A DNA stretch of 64,000 nucleotides from Nitrosomonas sp. (GTDB lineage Bacteria > Pseudomonadota > Gammaproteobacteria > Burkholderiales > Nitrosomonadaceae), in assembly GCA_024281995.1 (NCBI GenBank), contig JAMWZW010000003.1, positions 178,591 to 242,590 on the forward strand, written 5' to 3'. Under the pieces are notes generated by a model. The model did not search any database. It was not told where the DNA came from and saw only the letters and a list, made by a program, of their open reading frames with translations. Of the stretch, positions 16,451 through 26,381 are shown one piece after another. The translations under genes were made by a program, and so were the position numbers. How positions within the stretch are numbered: the first letter of the stretch is position 1; every line of letters starts with the position of its first letter.

Positions 16451-17635
16451 ATGTACACCAATAATCAAGCATTACTGACAACCAGTGTGCTTTTGTCAAC
16501 CAGCATTAGCACTCACATACTTAAAGTAAGTATAAAAAGATTTCAGGTTTTCCTGATTACGTTATTGTGCTTAATTAGCGCGATCTTCATTAGCGGAAGT
16601 ACTGCGTATGCACAAACAACAACCCCACCAGTATCCACACCAGTAAAATGGCACCCAGGTCATTATTATTCACTCATGGACCATGGTAAAAACGCTTCTT
16701 GGTATCTCTCACAAGTATACAAAGAAATTCAAAGAACTCCAGCATTACGGGGAGTACACATTCGCTATTCTTGGGCAGAATTGGAAACATCGGAAGGGGT
16801 ATATAACTTCTCGGCTATTGCCAAACGTTTATCCGAACTTTCTGCGATTAATAAACGCCTTATTATTATGCTAGAGTTAAGAACATTTGATCCCACGGAA
16901 GAACTTGTTCCAGATTATATAAAAACAAGTAAATATGAAGGTGGAATTTTTGTTTATGACAGTTCAATCATTAGTAAACAAGGAAACAATATCAAACTAT
17001 GGAATCCTTATGTACGAGATCGGTTGATAGCGTTAATTAAAGCATTAGGAAATCGCTTTAACTCTAATGCTTATTTCGAGGGCATTGGTCTAACCGAAAC
17101 CGCCATTGGACAACCAGTGGTACCGCTCACCAGTGCTCAAACGGAAGGATATTACTCCAATTTAATTGTATTACAACAACAGATGCGTAAATCATTTCCT
17201 AATACAGTAACTTTTCAGTTTACAAATTTTCCAAGGTTAATTTTAGAATCATTTATTGGAGACTTGGAAACGATGGGCGCAGGTTTAGGTGGACCGGATA
17301 CTTTCATAGAAGATCCAGGACTTCATTATCCTCGAACCCCTCAAGGAGTCTATAATTACTATCCGCAATTATCTGGAGTTATACCTTTAACACCTTCTGT
17401 AATGTCAGGAAATTATAAAAATACCAGATCAGATGGAACAGGCTATCAACCCACAGTTTCAGAGCTGTTGACTTTTGCAAGAGATACGCTGAAAGCCAAT
17501 TATCTATTCTGGACACGTAACCCAGATTATTTTCCTGAGGTACTGGAATTGTTAAACATGAAAGACCAAAGAAGCACACTTTCAGGTGGATTAGATGAAA
17601 CTTGCCCTAGTTCCTATTCTTCATGCACAAATTAA
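16451..17635 (+). CDS. Secreted TIM-barrel glycoside hydrolase-like protein under c-di-GMP riboswitch
   Basis: A 394-residue protein with an excellent Shine-Dalgarno sequence (AAGGAGG, 8 bases from ATG). The long N-terminus ends in a signal peptide: basic stretch near residue 29, hydrophobic core 33-50, cleavage after 'STAYA' at about 54. The mature part has glycosidase barrel features: 'HIRYSWAELETSEGVYNFSA' near 103-122 (typical of GH5/GH42-like barrels), 'RLIIMLELRTF' and 'YFEGIGLTETAIG' with Glu216 as a candidate catalytic acid. No PEP-CTERM or other C-terminal anchor is seen. It probably acts on polysaccharide outside the inner membrane; substrate and activity are inference. It stands alone, before a terminator and a convergent exopolysaccharide gene set. 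Confidence 0.75.
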   Translation: MYTNNQALLTTSVLLSTSISTHILKVSIKRFQVFLITLLCLISAIFISGSTAYAQTTTPPVSTPVKWHPGHYYSLMDHGKNASWYLSQVYKEIQRTPALRGVHIRYSWAELETSEGVYNFSAIAKRLSELSAINKRLIIMLELRTFDPTEELVPDYIKTSKYEGGIFVYDSSIISKQGNNIKLWNPYVRDRLIALIKALGNRFNSNAYFEGIGLTETAIGQPVVPLTSAQTEGYYSNLIVLQQQMRKSFPNTVTFQFTNFPRLILESFIGDLETMGAGLGGPDTFIEDPGLHYPRTPQGVYNYYPQLSGVIPLTPSVMSGNYKNTRSDGTGYQPTVSELLTFARDTLKANYLFWTRNPDYFPEVLELLNMKDQRSTLSGGLDETCPSSYSSCTN

Positions 17636-17663
17636 AATAGTAATTTCTTAAATAAAAATGCAC

Positions 17664-17701
17664 GAATGAAGAACATGCCACCTAAAGCATGTTCTTCATT
17701 C
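17664..17701. terminator. Hairpin after glycosidase-like gene
   Basis: Perfect 15-bp stem GAATGAAGAACATGC / GCATGTTCTTCATTC with an 8-base loop, 29 bases after the stop. The tail is only moderately T-rich (CAATTAATTT). It may serve both this gene and the convergent gene set. Confidence 0.75.
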
Positions 17702-17985
17702 CAATTAATTTCCTGAATCTTCAATGTTAAAACAATAAACAACTTCTTTCTAGTCACGAACTAAGGTATCAAGCAAATAAACCAATCTAGTTTGTATATA
17801 ATTCTCCCATTTTATATAGATTTTCAGGAGCATTCTAAATGAGTGAGGCGAAAAAATTGCAAAATGAAAGCAAACTATGGTACAAAACTCTGTCACTTTA
17901 AGTTTTTCTGCTATCTCATACTCTTGATGCAGGTAATTTTCTCTTATTAATCATGACGCTAGTTACCAATATATAAAAAGCTCTC
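17702..17985. other. Intergenic region with a very short possible leader ORF
   Basis: Contains a CAGGAG ribosome-binding-like site and an ATG at 17839 opening a 20-codon frame 'MSEAKKLQNESKLWYKTLSL', perhaps the broken start of a lost gene. Otherwise nothing recognisable. Confidence 0.3.
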
Positions 17986-18906
17986 TCAAAGATCCCACGG
18001 TGTATTTTTAATGCCTACTAACACTTGCAACGCTCCAATACTTGGCAAATAATATTGTTTAAGTCTAAAGCGACTATCATCGGAAATTTTCTCGTACCCC
18101 TCTCTAGCCTCGTTAATTCTCTTGTATAAATTCACCAAGAGCTGTTTTAGCTTGGGTCTTTGTCGCAAGAAACGTTCAGATTTTACATTAAAACTAATCG
18201 CTGCCTTGTGCAACCATTTTATTCTACTTTCGTAGGTCGCATTAATTTTCTTATAGTTGTAGTCGTCAAAATAGTCTGGCGAAATATCAAGGAATTGACA
18301 TAGTTCATACATGAAGCTCACTATATCCCGATTCATATCTTCGAAAAACATTACCTTAATTTGTTCTTTCGGAAATTGTTGATAATAATACATAAGATAA
18401 TCGGCATAGCGACCGAAACTAATCACTTTTAAATACCATTCATCGATACCTAATTCCACAGGAGTTTTCTGACCGGAATCATAAGCAATACATTTATCAA
18501 TATATTCTTCGAAACTCAACCCTTTACTGAGATGTAAGTTTCCAACATGGAAATTAAATGATGAATATATGCGATCTATAGGATTCCTAAGAATAAACAG
18601 CAACTTAACATCGGGTATCATTGTATGAATACGTCTTGCAACTTCAACTCCGCTACCAAGATAACCCGGAGAAGCCTCCATTACTACCTTCGCTTGATGA
18701 GCACTATCACCAAAATATTTAGCATAACTTGCAATATCTTTTTCACGATCACCGGAATATGAATTTCGGAAGAAATCTGTTTCTTTGACAATAGAACCAC
18801 AAACCGAGGGATGCGCACTTAGATAGGTAAACACTGATGTTGTGCCAGCCTTTTCTGTACCGGCAATAATAAAATTAGCCAAACCAGTCGCACATTTTTC
18901 TTTCAT
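17986..18906 (-). CDS. Sulfotransferase domain protein (exopolysaccharide locus)
   Basis: A 306-residue PAPS-dependent sulfotransferase. The 5'-phosphosulfate loop is 'GTEKAGTTSVFTYL' (residues 16-29, Lys19) and the 3'-phosphate site is 'RNPIDRIYSSF' (107-117). 'MEASPGYL' follows the typical heparan-sulfotransferase-like pattern. It would transfer sulfate to a sugar hydroxyl, most plausibly on the polysaccharide made by the neighbouring genes. No signal peptide or membrane helix, so it acts in the cytoplasm. It is the last gene of the minus-strand cluster; 128 bases separate it from the WecG-like gene. Confidence 0.9.
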   Translation of the reverse strand: MKEKCATGLANFIIAGTEKAGTTSVFTYLSAHPSVCGSIVKETDFFRNSYSGDREKDIASYAKYFGDSAHQAKVVMEASPGYLGSGVEVARRIHTMIPDVKLLFILRNPIDRIYSSFNFHVGNLHLSKGLSFEEYIDKCIAYDSGQKTPVELGIDEWYLKVISFGRYADYLMYYYQQFPKEQIKVMFFEDMNRDIVSFMYELCQFLDISPDYFDDYNYKKINATYESRIKWLHKAAISFNVKSERFLRQRPKLKQLLVNLYKRINEAREGYEKISDDSRFRLKQYYLPSIGALQVLVGIKNTPWDL

Positions 18907-19034
18907 GTACTACACACCTTCTTCAAAAGCAGAGAATTAGATTTAATAATTCAAAAAGTAACGTTATATAACGTCTACTTAAGTATTTAATTAACTACAT
19001 ATAAAGAGCAAGATTAATCACAGTAATACGTTAG

Positions 19035-19814
19035 TTATTCCACGCTATTAATCAGCGATGTTTTTTGCAAAAATTCTTGGCCTCGCAAACGCCTCCATAA
19101 TAATCGAATGATGAAAACTGGATTACCTATTACGTAGCGCACAAACATTCTTCGTGGCTCAAGAATAAATCGAAATAACCATTCTAAACCTAGTTTGCGC
19201 ATTTGATAGGGGGCACGTGGCATCTCACCAGAATAAAAATCAAATAATGCTCCCACCCCAAGAATAACAGGTACGCAGATCTTATCAGCATTACGAGCAA
19301 TCCATAATTCCTGCATAGGTACTCCCATCGCCACGAAAAGGATCTGTGCATCACTCTCATTAATAGCTTTGATCACCTCCATTTCATTACTCGCATTAAA
19401 GTAACCATCATGAGTCCAGACAATATCTAAATTAGGAAACGATTTTTTCATATTGTCTGCACATCGCTGGGCAATTCCAGGGCGTGCTCCAAGCAAAGCT
19501 AACCTAATTCCTGAGTTTGCTGCATCGCGACAAACTAATGGAAACAGATCTGTTCCATTAACATTATCCTTAAGCGAAAAACCTGCCAACTTAGAAGCCA
19601 TCCGCATACCGCTGCCATCCGCGAATAACACTCCACCTCCCCTCTGTAATACACAAAAATAGTTAGCATTTACAGCGGCCATATTAACGCAATGAGCATT
19701 AACAAAATAAATCTTGCGTCGCAAACCTAACTGAGCATCGTGAACAATATTTGCACTTGCGTCAATTAATGTTGTATCTTCAATATTCAATCCAAATAAG
19801 AAAACGCGACTCAT
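19035..19814 (-). CDS. WecG/TagA/CpsF family glycosyltransferase
   Basis: This 259-residue GT26-type enzyme transfers a sugar, in known members ManNAc(A) or glucose, to an undecaprenyl-linked sugar. Seen are 'IYFVNAHCVNMAAVNANY', 'FADGSGMRMASKLAG', 'VNGTDLFPLV', 'LLGARPGIAQRCADNM', 'DIVWTHDGYF' and the typical C-terminal 'GVGALFDFYSGEMPRAPYQM' plus 'LGLEWLFRFILEPRRM'. It acts at the inner face of the inner membrane in repeat-unit assembly. The Asp and Thr/Asn residues of the active site region are present. The exact sugar cannot be told. Confidence 0.93.
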   Translation of the reverse strand: MSRVFLFGLNIEDTTLIDASANIVHDAQLGLRRKIYFVNAHCVNMAAVNANYFCVLQRGGGVLFADGSGMRMASKLAGFSLKDNVNGTDLFPLVCRDAANSGIRLALLGARPGIAQRCADNMKKSFPNLDIVWTHDGYFNASNEMEVIKAINESDAQILFVAMGVPMQELWIARNADKICVPVILGVGALFDFYSGEMPRAPYQMRKLGLEWLFRFILEPRRMFVRYVIGNPVFIIRLLWRRLRGQEFLQKTSLINSVE

Positions 19815-19868
19815 GATATATTTTTTATCTTGCAGTTATCAACGTCATGACCCAAACATTTATTACTA

Positions 19869-21017
19869 TCACTTATTAAGAATCGTATCATAAACATGAG
19901 CCACGCCCTGCGCCATACTATGATCTGAAAAGCTAGTCACCTGAAGTCGATAAGCTTCTTCACGAATTGTGCTCCACTTATATTTTCCATTTATCAATTC
20001 TACAAGTACATTAGTCAATTGCTCCGCATCACCTGGAGTAGTAATTAAACCGGTACGTCCGTGTTCCAATATCTCAGGAATTCCTTCTATATCTGATGCC
20101 ACTACTGGTACTCCCATCGCCATGGATTCCAAAATCACCATCGGCATACCCTCTCCGAAAAGGCTAGGTAAGACCAACACACTCATTTTATCAAACTCAG
20201 CATTCACATCTTTGGCAAAGCCAATCCAGTCAATGACATTTGAAACACCCAGATCCTCCGACATTTTTTTAATTGCTTTTTCGTATTCTATTGTCTCAAA
20301 TGGGCCTACTGCTCGCAGGCGTACAGTTTTTCCCATCTTGCACAAATTTGCTAACGCTTGAATCAAAACTTCCATACCTTTGCGTGGACGAAACAATGCT
20401 ACGCTTCCTATCACCCATTCAACATTTGGTTTAGATCGATTAGATAAGGGTCCAGGTGTTACTACCCCATTAGCTACCATATTTATTCGCGCTTCTGACC
20501 ATCCTTGTTTTTTCAAATAACACTCAAGACTCTTTGACACTGGGATCAAGCGCGCAACTCCAATAAGACTCAAGCGCTCCATAATTGCATTTTTGCGATT
20601 TCGCCAGACACTTTCGGTATCGCGTGTAGTAGGACTATGTACATGATGCACGAGTGGCACACCAGCCAACCAAGCCGCTATTCTTCCCACTAAAACCGCT
20701 CGAGGAGTATGCGTATGCAACAGAACATATCCATCTCGCCTTATAATACGCGCAATCTCCCACGCTGGCGCCAAATCATATTTCGATTTCATACCTAACT
20801 CGAATAATGGCCCAGTAGAATTGCGGCAAGCTGAAAACTTCTCTGGTTTAACACACGCAAAACTCACTTCATACCCATAATCAGGCAAACGCAGCGCCAA
20901 AACATCTTGTACTCGCTCTGCACCGGAGAAAAATTCTCCATTGATAACGTGCATAATTTTTGTCTTCTTTTCACTAGCGTTCATAGTAGAGTGTATAGTT
21001 AAAAAAGCTTTTGGCAA
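19869..21017 (-). CDS. Glycosyltransferase family 4 protein
   Basis: A 382-residue GT-B fold enzyme. The N-terminal acceptor domain has 'IMHVINGEFFSGAERVQDVL' (glycine-rich loop) and 'YVLLHTHTPRAVLVGRIAAW'; the C-terminal donor domain shows 'VIGSVALFRPRKGMEVLIQA' and the EX7E region 'GEGMPMVILESMAMGVPVVA' followed by 'SDIEGIPEILEHGRTG'. It would add a nucleotide-activated sugar to the lipid-linked repeat. The first codon in frame is TTG at 21017; ATG at 20984 (MNASEKKTK) is an equally good start. Upstream lie about 317 bases without genes. Confidence 0.93.
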   Translation of the reverse strand: MPKAFLTIHSTMNASEKKTKIMHVINGEFFSGAERVQDVLALRLPDYGYEVSFACVKPEKFSACRNSTGPLFELGMKSKYDLAPAWEIARIIRRDGYVLLHTHTPRAVLVGRIAAWLAGVPLVHHVHSPTTRDTESVWRNRKNAIMERLSLIGVARLIPVSKSLECYLKKQGWSEARINMVANGVVTPGPLSNRSKPNVEWVIGSVALFRPRKGMEVLIQALANLCKMGKTVRLRAVGPFETIEYEKAIKKMSEDLGVSNVIDWIGFAKDVNAEFDKMSVLVLPSLFGEGMPMVILESMAMGVPVVASDIEGIPEILEHGRTGLITTPGDAEQLTNVLVELINGKYKWSTIREEAYRLQVTSFSDHSMAQGVAHVYDTILNK

Positions 21018-21334
21018 ATCGAACTCTCACGCATTAAAATAAATACTGAAAACAGATAACATATATAAATTCTAATTGGAGAAGCAAAATTCAGTTAACT
21101 TTACGATGACTTGCACTGAATTCTAAGCGGATTAACACTATTCTTTTGTCGTTTAGCTAGATCAATATCAATTATGTAGCTAAATGTAACGTTTATCACA
21201 TCTGGTAAAAACAAATTTCATATTAATCAGTGTCATGGCAATTCTATCACGCAATTTTCAAATTATTACTTTCAAAAGTTTATCTTAAATTCTCAAAATC
21301 CAATTCTAGCTTAGCATCGCTTCTAACTGCGTTA
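21018..21334. other. Non-coding gap in the polysaccharide cluster
   Basis: 317 AT-rich bases between the glycosyltransferase and the flippase gene. No frame, repeat or convincing promoter seen; it probably holds the promoter of the downstream glycosyltransferase gene. Confidence 0.4.
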
Positions 21335-22855
21335 TCAATTCTTCCATACAAAAGGATTAAGAAGATAAGCACGACGCCGCAATCCGCGGCCTAATAATGC
21401 CCTATCATACTGATTTAATGGCTTTGCTAACATTAGCCCTGGTACATATCCTAGCAATACCGCGGCCAACCCCCACCATATCCCTAGTTTATCTCCAATT
21501 ATTAAACCCAGAACTGCTAATAGCGCAGCTATACCAATACCCCGACAAATACCAAACCAATCCAACTTCATACTCCCAGCTTGATGATTTAACCACGTCA
21601 GAGTAAGACTATTTAACAGCCAAACAGACAATAAAACCCCGCAAACTACCCCGATCAACCCCCAATTTGAGCCATAAATTACTGCTAATGGTGTTAGCAC
21701 AGACAAAAAACTAAAATATCTCAACTGGCGGGTGTAAGGATATATTTGCATGATCATAATAACCATTTGTCCCTGGCTCGTAGCACCCAAGCTTAACAAC
21801 ATAATAAGCATTATTATTCCAGCGTTCTCAAACCTCCCGTCACTTGCAATTGAAATAAGAGAATCGCCTGCTACAATGATTGTTACTACACAAATAGCGA
21901 TGACAAGTAGATTGCTCTTCCATAACAATGCCATGCCTTGTTTAACTGCATCAATTTCTCCTGCCACATACCGAGAAATTAGCATAGGCCGAATAACATT
22001 TCCTAATAACCTGGCTGGCAAATAGCGTGCAACCATGAATAGTAGTTGTTGAATAAAGGCAAACATCCCTGCCGCTTCAAGCCCTAATGTGCGTGCCACA
22101 AGAATACGTAGCGTACCCGCATTTGCAGCAGCCTGGAGTAAATTAACACCTGCCATGTGCCATGCAAAATTTAATATCTCATTTTTTTTTAGCTTAAGAT
22201 TACCTTTATCTGGCATTATCCGCAGTTTTTTTATTAAGAAAAATTCGGCTAATAAAAGACATCCAAGTGAAACAATCAAATCTACCCAAAGTAAATACTC
22301 TAGTGTTAGATGCTGGGTAACCATTAGTATAGTTATTCCAATCAATCGCCCAAACGGCATAAGTGCTTGAGTCAATTGTGACCATCGTTGCTCCAGCAGG
22401 CACTCGAGCATTTCTGCGACAAAGCGAAATCCAAGAACAGTAATAATCAACCCGACTGCGAGCAAATTAGCATTCTGCTGGGGCATATCAAAACCCACCC
22501 ATGTAGCAATATCCGCCCAAAAATAAGCAATGAGCACTGCCCAAATTGCCGTAAGGGCAAATCTAATTAGCATCATCCAGCGAACAAATTGAATCGCGTC
22601 ACTTGATGCCCCTTTTGCGGCCAACTCCGGTAAATAGCGTCGCACTGCTTCCAGCATTCCCAATGAGCTTAGCGGTACCATCATTTCTATCATTCCCCAC
22701 AATACCATGTACGTACCATAATCTATGGGCATTAACAAACGTACCAGCCACAACGTAAGAATGAAAGATGCAATCGCTTGTGCAGTCCGCCCTAACAGAA
22801 AATGTTGGATAGCTTGACGAAAACGTTTACCAGAATAAGGATTGGGATTATTCAA
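21335..22855 (-). CDS. Polysaccharide flippase, Wzx-like (MOP/PST superfamily)
   Basis: A 506-residue integral membrane protein with 12-14 hydrophobic segments across its whole length. The start 'KRFRQAIQHFLLGRTAQAIA' and 'PIDYGTYMVLWGMIEMMVPL' and the 'YLPELAAKG' loop are typical of oligosaccharide flippases, which carry undecaprenyl-linked repeat units across the inner membrane. 'LNFAWHMAGVNLLQAAANAG' opens the second half. It begins only five bases after the upstream glycosyltransferase stop, so the pair is co-transcribed. Together with the O-antigen-ligase-like gene at 27510 it points to a Wzx/Wzy-type pathway. Confidence 0.9.
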   Translation of the reverse strand: MNNPNPYSGKRFRQAIQHFLLGRTAQAIASFILTLWLVRLLMPIDYGTYMVLWGMIEMMVPLSSLGMLEAVRRYLPELAAKGASSDAIQFVRWMMLIRFALTAIWAVLIAYFWADIATWVGFDMPQQNANLLAVGLIITVLGFRFVAEMLECLLEQRWSQLTQALMPFGRLIGITILMVTQHLTLEYLLWVDLIVSLGCLLLAEFFLIKKLRIMPDKGNLKLKKNEILNFAWHMAGVNLLQAAANAGTLRILVARTLGLEAAGMFAFIQQLLFMVARYLPARLLGNVIRPMLISRYVAGEIDAVKQGMALLWKSNLLVIAICVVTIIVAGDSLISIASDGRFENAGIIMLIMLLSLGATSQGQMVIMIMQIYPYTRQLRYFSFLSVLTPLAVIYGSNWGLIGVVCGVLLSVWLLNSLTLTWLNHQAGSMKLDWFGICRGIGIAALLAVLGLIIGDKLGIWWGLAAVLLGYVPGLMLAKPLNQYDRALLGRGLRRRAYLLNPFVWKN

Positions 22856-22860
22856 ATTGT

Positions 22861-24084
22861 TTATCCCAGCAATTCTTTGTATTTTGATTCCACCAAATCA
22901 GCTATCACGTCGTATGTACGGTTCGCTTTTACCCACTCGGGACCTTTTGCTGCCATTATCCGTGCACATTCTGGGTCATTTAATAAGTGACAAACCTCAT
23001 CGGCGAAAGCTTGTTCGCTCCATGGAATACATCTTCCCACTCCACTTGCTTCCACTACCTCTCCTTGCTCAGGATGTTCATTGGCCACAATGCACTTAGC
23101 CATTGCCATGTATTCGATGAGTTTGGTAGGTGAGGTAGATAATAAAACAGGAGTCGGGTAAAAAGGAGAAAAACATATATCTGCACGCCTCACTAATTGC
23201 CACGCTTCATCCATAGGCAAGAAGCCTGTAATGGTTACGGCATCTAACAATCCCAATCGTGATGCCTCTTCTTCCACCGCCTTTCGATCACTTGGTAATT
23301 GACCATCACCCACATATAATAAACGGGCAGCAGGATAAAATACCCGTACTCGCTGCAGTACTCGCACTAGCATTTCTGAATGGCGTAACTTCATAATAAT
23401 GCCAAGATGAAGTAAAAGAGGGGCATTTGTGTTTGGTGCAACAGCATCTTCTGCTTTCCCTACTTGATTAGTTCGAATACCCATTGGAACAGAAGTCATT
23501 TTAGTAGGTGAGATACCTTCGTGTGTTACATCTTTCTTCATACGTTCACTCTGAACAAAGATATGATCTGCTCGTGGCAAAATTACCTTATAGAGTAAAA
23601 CTCGAATAACTTGTCCTTTTAACCAAACCAAACGATGATTAGGTACGAGCCTATTTTTAGCTTGATATAATTTGGATTCAGCAAATGGATAAGACATCCA
23701 ATAGATAAAACGGGCGTTTGTCAATCGAGCAGCTAACCAAGCTATTAAACCAGCAAAAAACTTGTCCCTTACCTGAATTACGCTGTACTGACCTTTAAAG
23801 GCAAGGGGAAGAATCATTAAATCTCCCCACATACCCAATAAGTTATTTAGTATCCTCCCCAATAATCCTTTATATCTACTTCGAGGTGTAAGGTAAACTA
23901 TATTATCTAACCAATTTGTTGGCGTAGATAAACTCAATACTTCCGGTCCTCTCTGCATTAGCCAATCAATTTGATGACCTCTTGCTGGCATTTGTATAGC
24001 AAATAATTCCACTACATCTGCCCGAAATGGCGGGAAAGTATCTTCTACTACGTAAAGCATTTTCATAGTAGTTCCACTACTCAT
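22861..24084 (-). CDS. Glycosyltransferase family 4 protein
   Basis: A 407-residue GT-B enzyme. Seen: 'LYVVEDTFPPFRADVVELFA' at the N-terminus, 'YSVIQVRDKFFAGLIAWLAA', the Rossmann donor domain 'PLLLHLGIIMKLRHSEMLVR', 'RLLYVGDGQLPSDRKAVEEE' and the C-terminal 'FSPFYPTPVLLSTSPTKLIE' with 'YMAMAKCIVANEHPEQGEVV' in the nucleotide-sugar-binding E-X7-E position. Codon 7 (ATG) could also be the start. It stands directly upstream of the flippase gene, with a five-base gap. Confidence 0.92.
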   Translation of the reverse strand: MSSGTTMKMLYVVEDTFPPFRADVVELFAIQMPARGHQIDWLMQRGPEVLSLSTPTNWLDNIVYLTPRSRYKGLLGRILNNLLGMWGDLMILPLAFKGQYSVIQVRDKFFAGLIAWLAARLTNARFIYWMSYPFAESKLYQAKNRLVPNHRLVWLKGQVIRVLLYKVILPRADHIFVQSERMKKDVTHEGISPTKMTSVPMGIRTNQVGKAEDAVAPNTNAPLLLHLGIIMKLRHSEMLVRVLQRVRVFYPAARLLYVGDGQLPSDRKAVEEEASRLGLLDAVTITGFLPMDEAWQLVRRADICFSPFYPTPVLLSTSPTKLIEYMAMAKCIVANEHPEQGEVVEASGVGRCIPWSEQAFADEVCHLLNDPECARIMAAKGPEWVKANRTYDVIADLVESKYKELLG

Positions 24085-25342
24085 CTTTGATAAAAGCTCA
24101 ATGTATTAACATAAAAAAACTGCATGCTCATTTATTATCACCAAAAAAGTTAAAAAGAAACACACCGTTTATCTTAGAAAATGGCATGCATTTATATCAC
24201 CACATTTCTGGAGCTTGGTTCATTAAACAAGAAAAACTTAATTCCATCTACTTTTATAGGCTTATAAACTGAGTTAAACAAAAATCTTCCTGCCACTCAC
24301 TTTCAGTCACCTAATATATATACTATAAATAATGCAGCGCCTACAAAAGATGAAAGTGAGGCACATTCTCCTTTTTCATCCAACTTATAACTTTTTCAAG
24401 ATATGATATTAGAATTAACCTAATCGATGATTCAAAAATCACACTATCTACGTATAAATAAAGCCCCGCATGACAAGCAGCAGAGTATTTAACCACGCTT
24501 TTCAATGAAGTAGTTTTCAACCACTTTTCGCTTCAAGAGGCAGGAATAGAATCTGTGCAAAGATTAACGCTAATAAATTTCTCTCTCTTAACACCGCATT
24601 CCCAGAATAAATCCAGTGATGAAACAATGCCATACGTGAGATGTTGAATAAATGAATGTACATAAAAATTTTATTACTAATCGGGAAGTATTAAGTTCGT
24701 AAGAAATATAATTAATCATAAATTAAATTACTTCCAGCAAAACGAGAAGCTTATTTTTGTTAGCCCTTAAAGGAGAAAGAGCTAACAATGCAGTTTTAAG
24801 GAAGCATCCAACATCAGGTTTGAGTTAATCATAATTATCGTCTTCATTCTCTGGTTACGAATGTATTATTTCCGTACCATCTCTTTATTAAATCCAACAG
24901 TTGATACAAAAAACCTTGTGCTCAGAAATTATCACCTGTAAAGTTATTCACCTTGCCCATAAATTGCCGCACTATATAAATCATACTCTTTGCTTTGATA
25001 TAACCTATTTATGCGCTACCAAATATTTCGGTGATAGACTTTATGCATATGATCTAGCATCAAGCCCGTTTCTAATGCTTGGTACTCCTTTTGACTCCGA
25101 TGCATCATGCAGCTCTTTCCTTAGATACTTACGCATCCCTCAAATATTACCTTCTTCTACTTCATTGAAATAAAAGCAGCATGGTACTTGCGGCCTCATG
25201 TCGTGGGCATCAGTCTCTGGTAATCTCTCATTCGATTCTCCTAGCTCTTGGTCAAGCTAAAAAAATCAAGGTGGCCGCTCCTCTCAGTGAAACCTTTAGC
25301 AACCTTCGGATATAGCCGGAAGATTACCTTATTTATACACAC
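24085..25342. other. 1.26-kb gene-free region with IS5-type relic
   Basis: No credible gene. The stretch 24816-24885 matches 36449-36515 at roughly 80% (shared TATCGTCTTC...ATGTATTATT...CCATCTCTT), which at the second site is the leader and start of an IS5-type transposase remnant. After it come only stops in every frame. The rest is AT-rich and unrecognised; two segments resemble eroded coding sequence but could not be assigned. Confidence 0.55.
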
Positions 25343-26260
25343 CTATATACTTGAACAAAAATTCCAACGTTCCAAAGTCTCTTGTTGTATATCAAGTACC
25401 ATCTTCAATTCCGCTTCCGTCCAATTACGAGCCCATGCTTCCTGCTTTGGAGAAAGATGCAAAGATTCAATAGTACCCCAAAACGAAGCATTGTTTTTTG
25501 CAGTAATTCCCATAAAATCCAAGATACGTTGTAGCTGTTCACGTGGATTACTTAATAATTCATCATAGCGAACCTCTAATAACAGGCCACCATCAATTAA
25601 TGCAGTTCCTTGCTCCAAGGACTGCATTTCCTCTACCCAATTCTGCGCTGCGAGTTCCAATGGATTAAAACCATCCCTCATCATCTGTTGAGGTGTTTTA
25701 CCGGTCCAATACAAAATATGGTCATTCCACCATGCTACCCGTAGTAAAGAATAAGCAACTGCACGCCCATCTCTGATTAAATGAATAAACTTTGCATCAG
25801 GAAAAATTTTCTTGAGGAGCGGTATTCGGCGATTATTAGCCGTACGCTTAGTCAACAGCACTTCTCCACGAGAAGCCTGACGAATACGCTCAAATTTGTC
25901 TTCCAAGCATTGAGCTATTTGTTGTTGAAAAGAATAATCAGCAACCAGTGTTAAAGGAATACCACAACTAGTATATACTGATTCTGCCTCTGATGGGGTG
26001 GGCACAATAGAGTGCAGCCAATCACGTCTCTCGTTGAAGTAAGCCCCCCCCTCTTTTTTAAACCAAGTTCGACGTTTATATTCTGGAAACTGATTAAGTA
26101 TATAATGCAAATAAGACAAAAGCGGCCAATTAGGAAAAGTTTTTTGGTAATTACTTAAATACGCCACACTCTGATGAACAGATAGTATCTTATATAATAA
26201 TGTAGTCCCTGAACGCCCCGCTCCTAAAAGAAACACTACGCTATTTTCCTTTTTGCTCAT
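25343..26260 (-). CDS. Sulfotransferase family protein
   Basis: A 305-residue PAPS-dependent sulfotransferase of a different subgroup from the other two here. Its 5'-phosphosulfate loop is 'LLGAGRSGTTLLYKILS' (residues 11-27; Arg in place of Lys as in Stf0/TPST-like members) and the 3'-phosphate site is 'IHLIRDGRAVAYSLLRVAWW' near 155-175. 'FQQQIAQCLEDKFERIRQAS' and 'LLEVRYDELLSNPREQLQRI', 'LDFMGI' are typical C-terminal features. Likely sulfates the polysaccharide or a cell-surface component. It follows the sulfotransferase at 26382-27260 by 121 bases. Confidence 0.9.
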   Translation of the reverse strand: MSKKENSVVFLLGAGRSGTTLLYKILSVHQSVAYLSNYQKTFPNWPLLSYLHYILNQFPEYKRRTWFKKEGGAYFNERRDWLHSIVPTPSEAESVYTSCGIPLTLVADYSFQQQIAQCLEDKFERIRQASRGEVLLTKRTANNRRIPLLKKIFPDAKFIHLIRDGRAVAYSLLRVAWWNDHILYWTGKTPQQMMRDGFNPLELAAQNWVEEMQSLEQGTALIDGGLLLEVRYDELLSNPREQLQRILDFMGITAKNNASFWGTIESLHLSPKQEAWARNWTEAELKMVLDIQQETLERWNFCSSI

Positions 26261-26381
26261 GATTCCCTTTAAGATATACGTCTTAACATACTGTTTATTA
26301 TTGTTGCTATTCCATATTGCCTTACAGTAGTATTTCCTAAAAATAAAATTGCATTAGATGACAATATCATAATCAATATTC

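Noticed and set aside
24087-24272. 61-codon frame upstream of the glycosyltransferase gene
   Set aside because: No ribosome site and no similarity; probably chance, although the region is otherwise unexplained.
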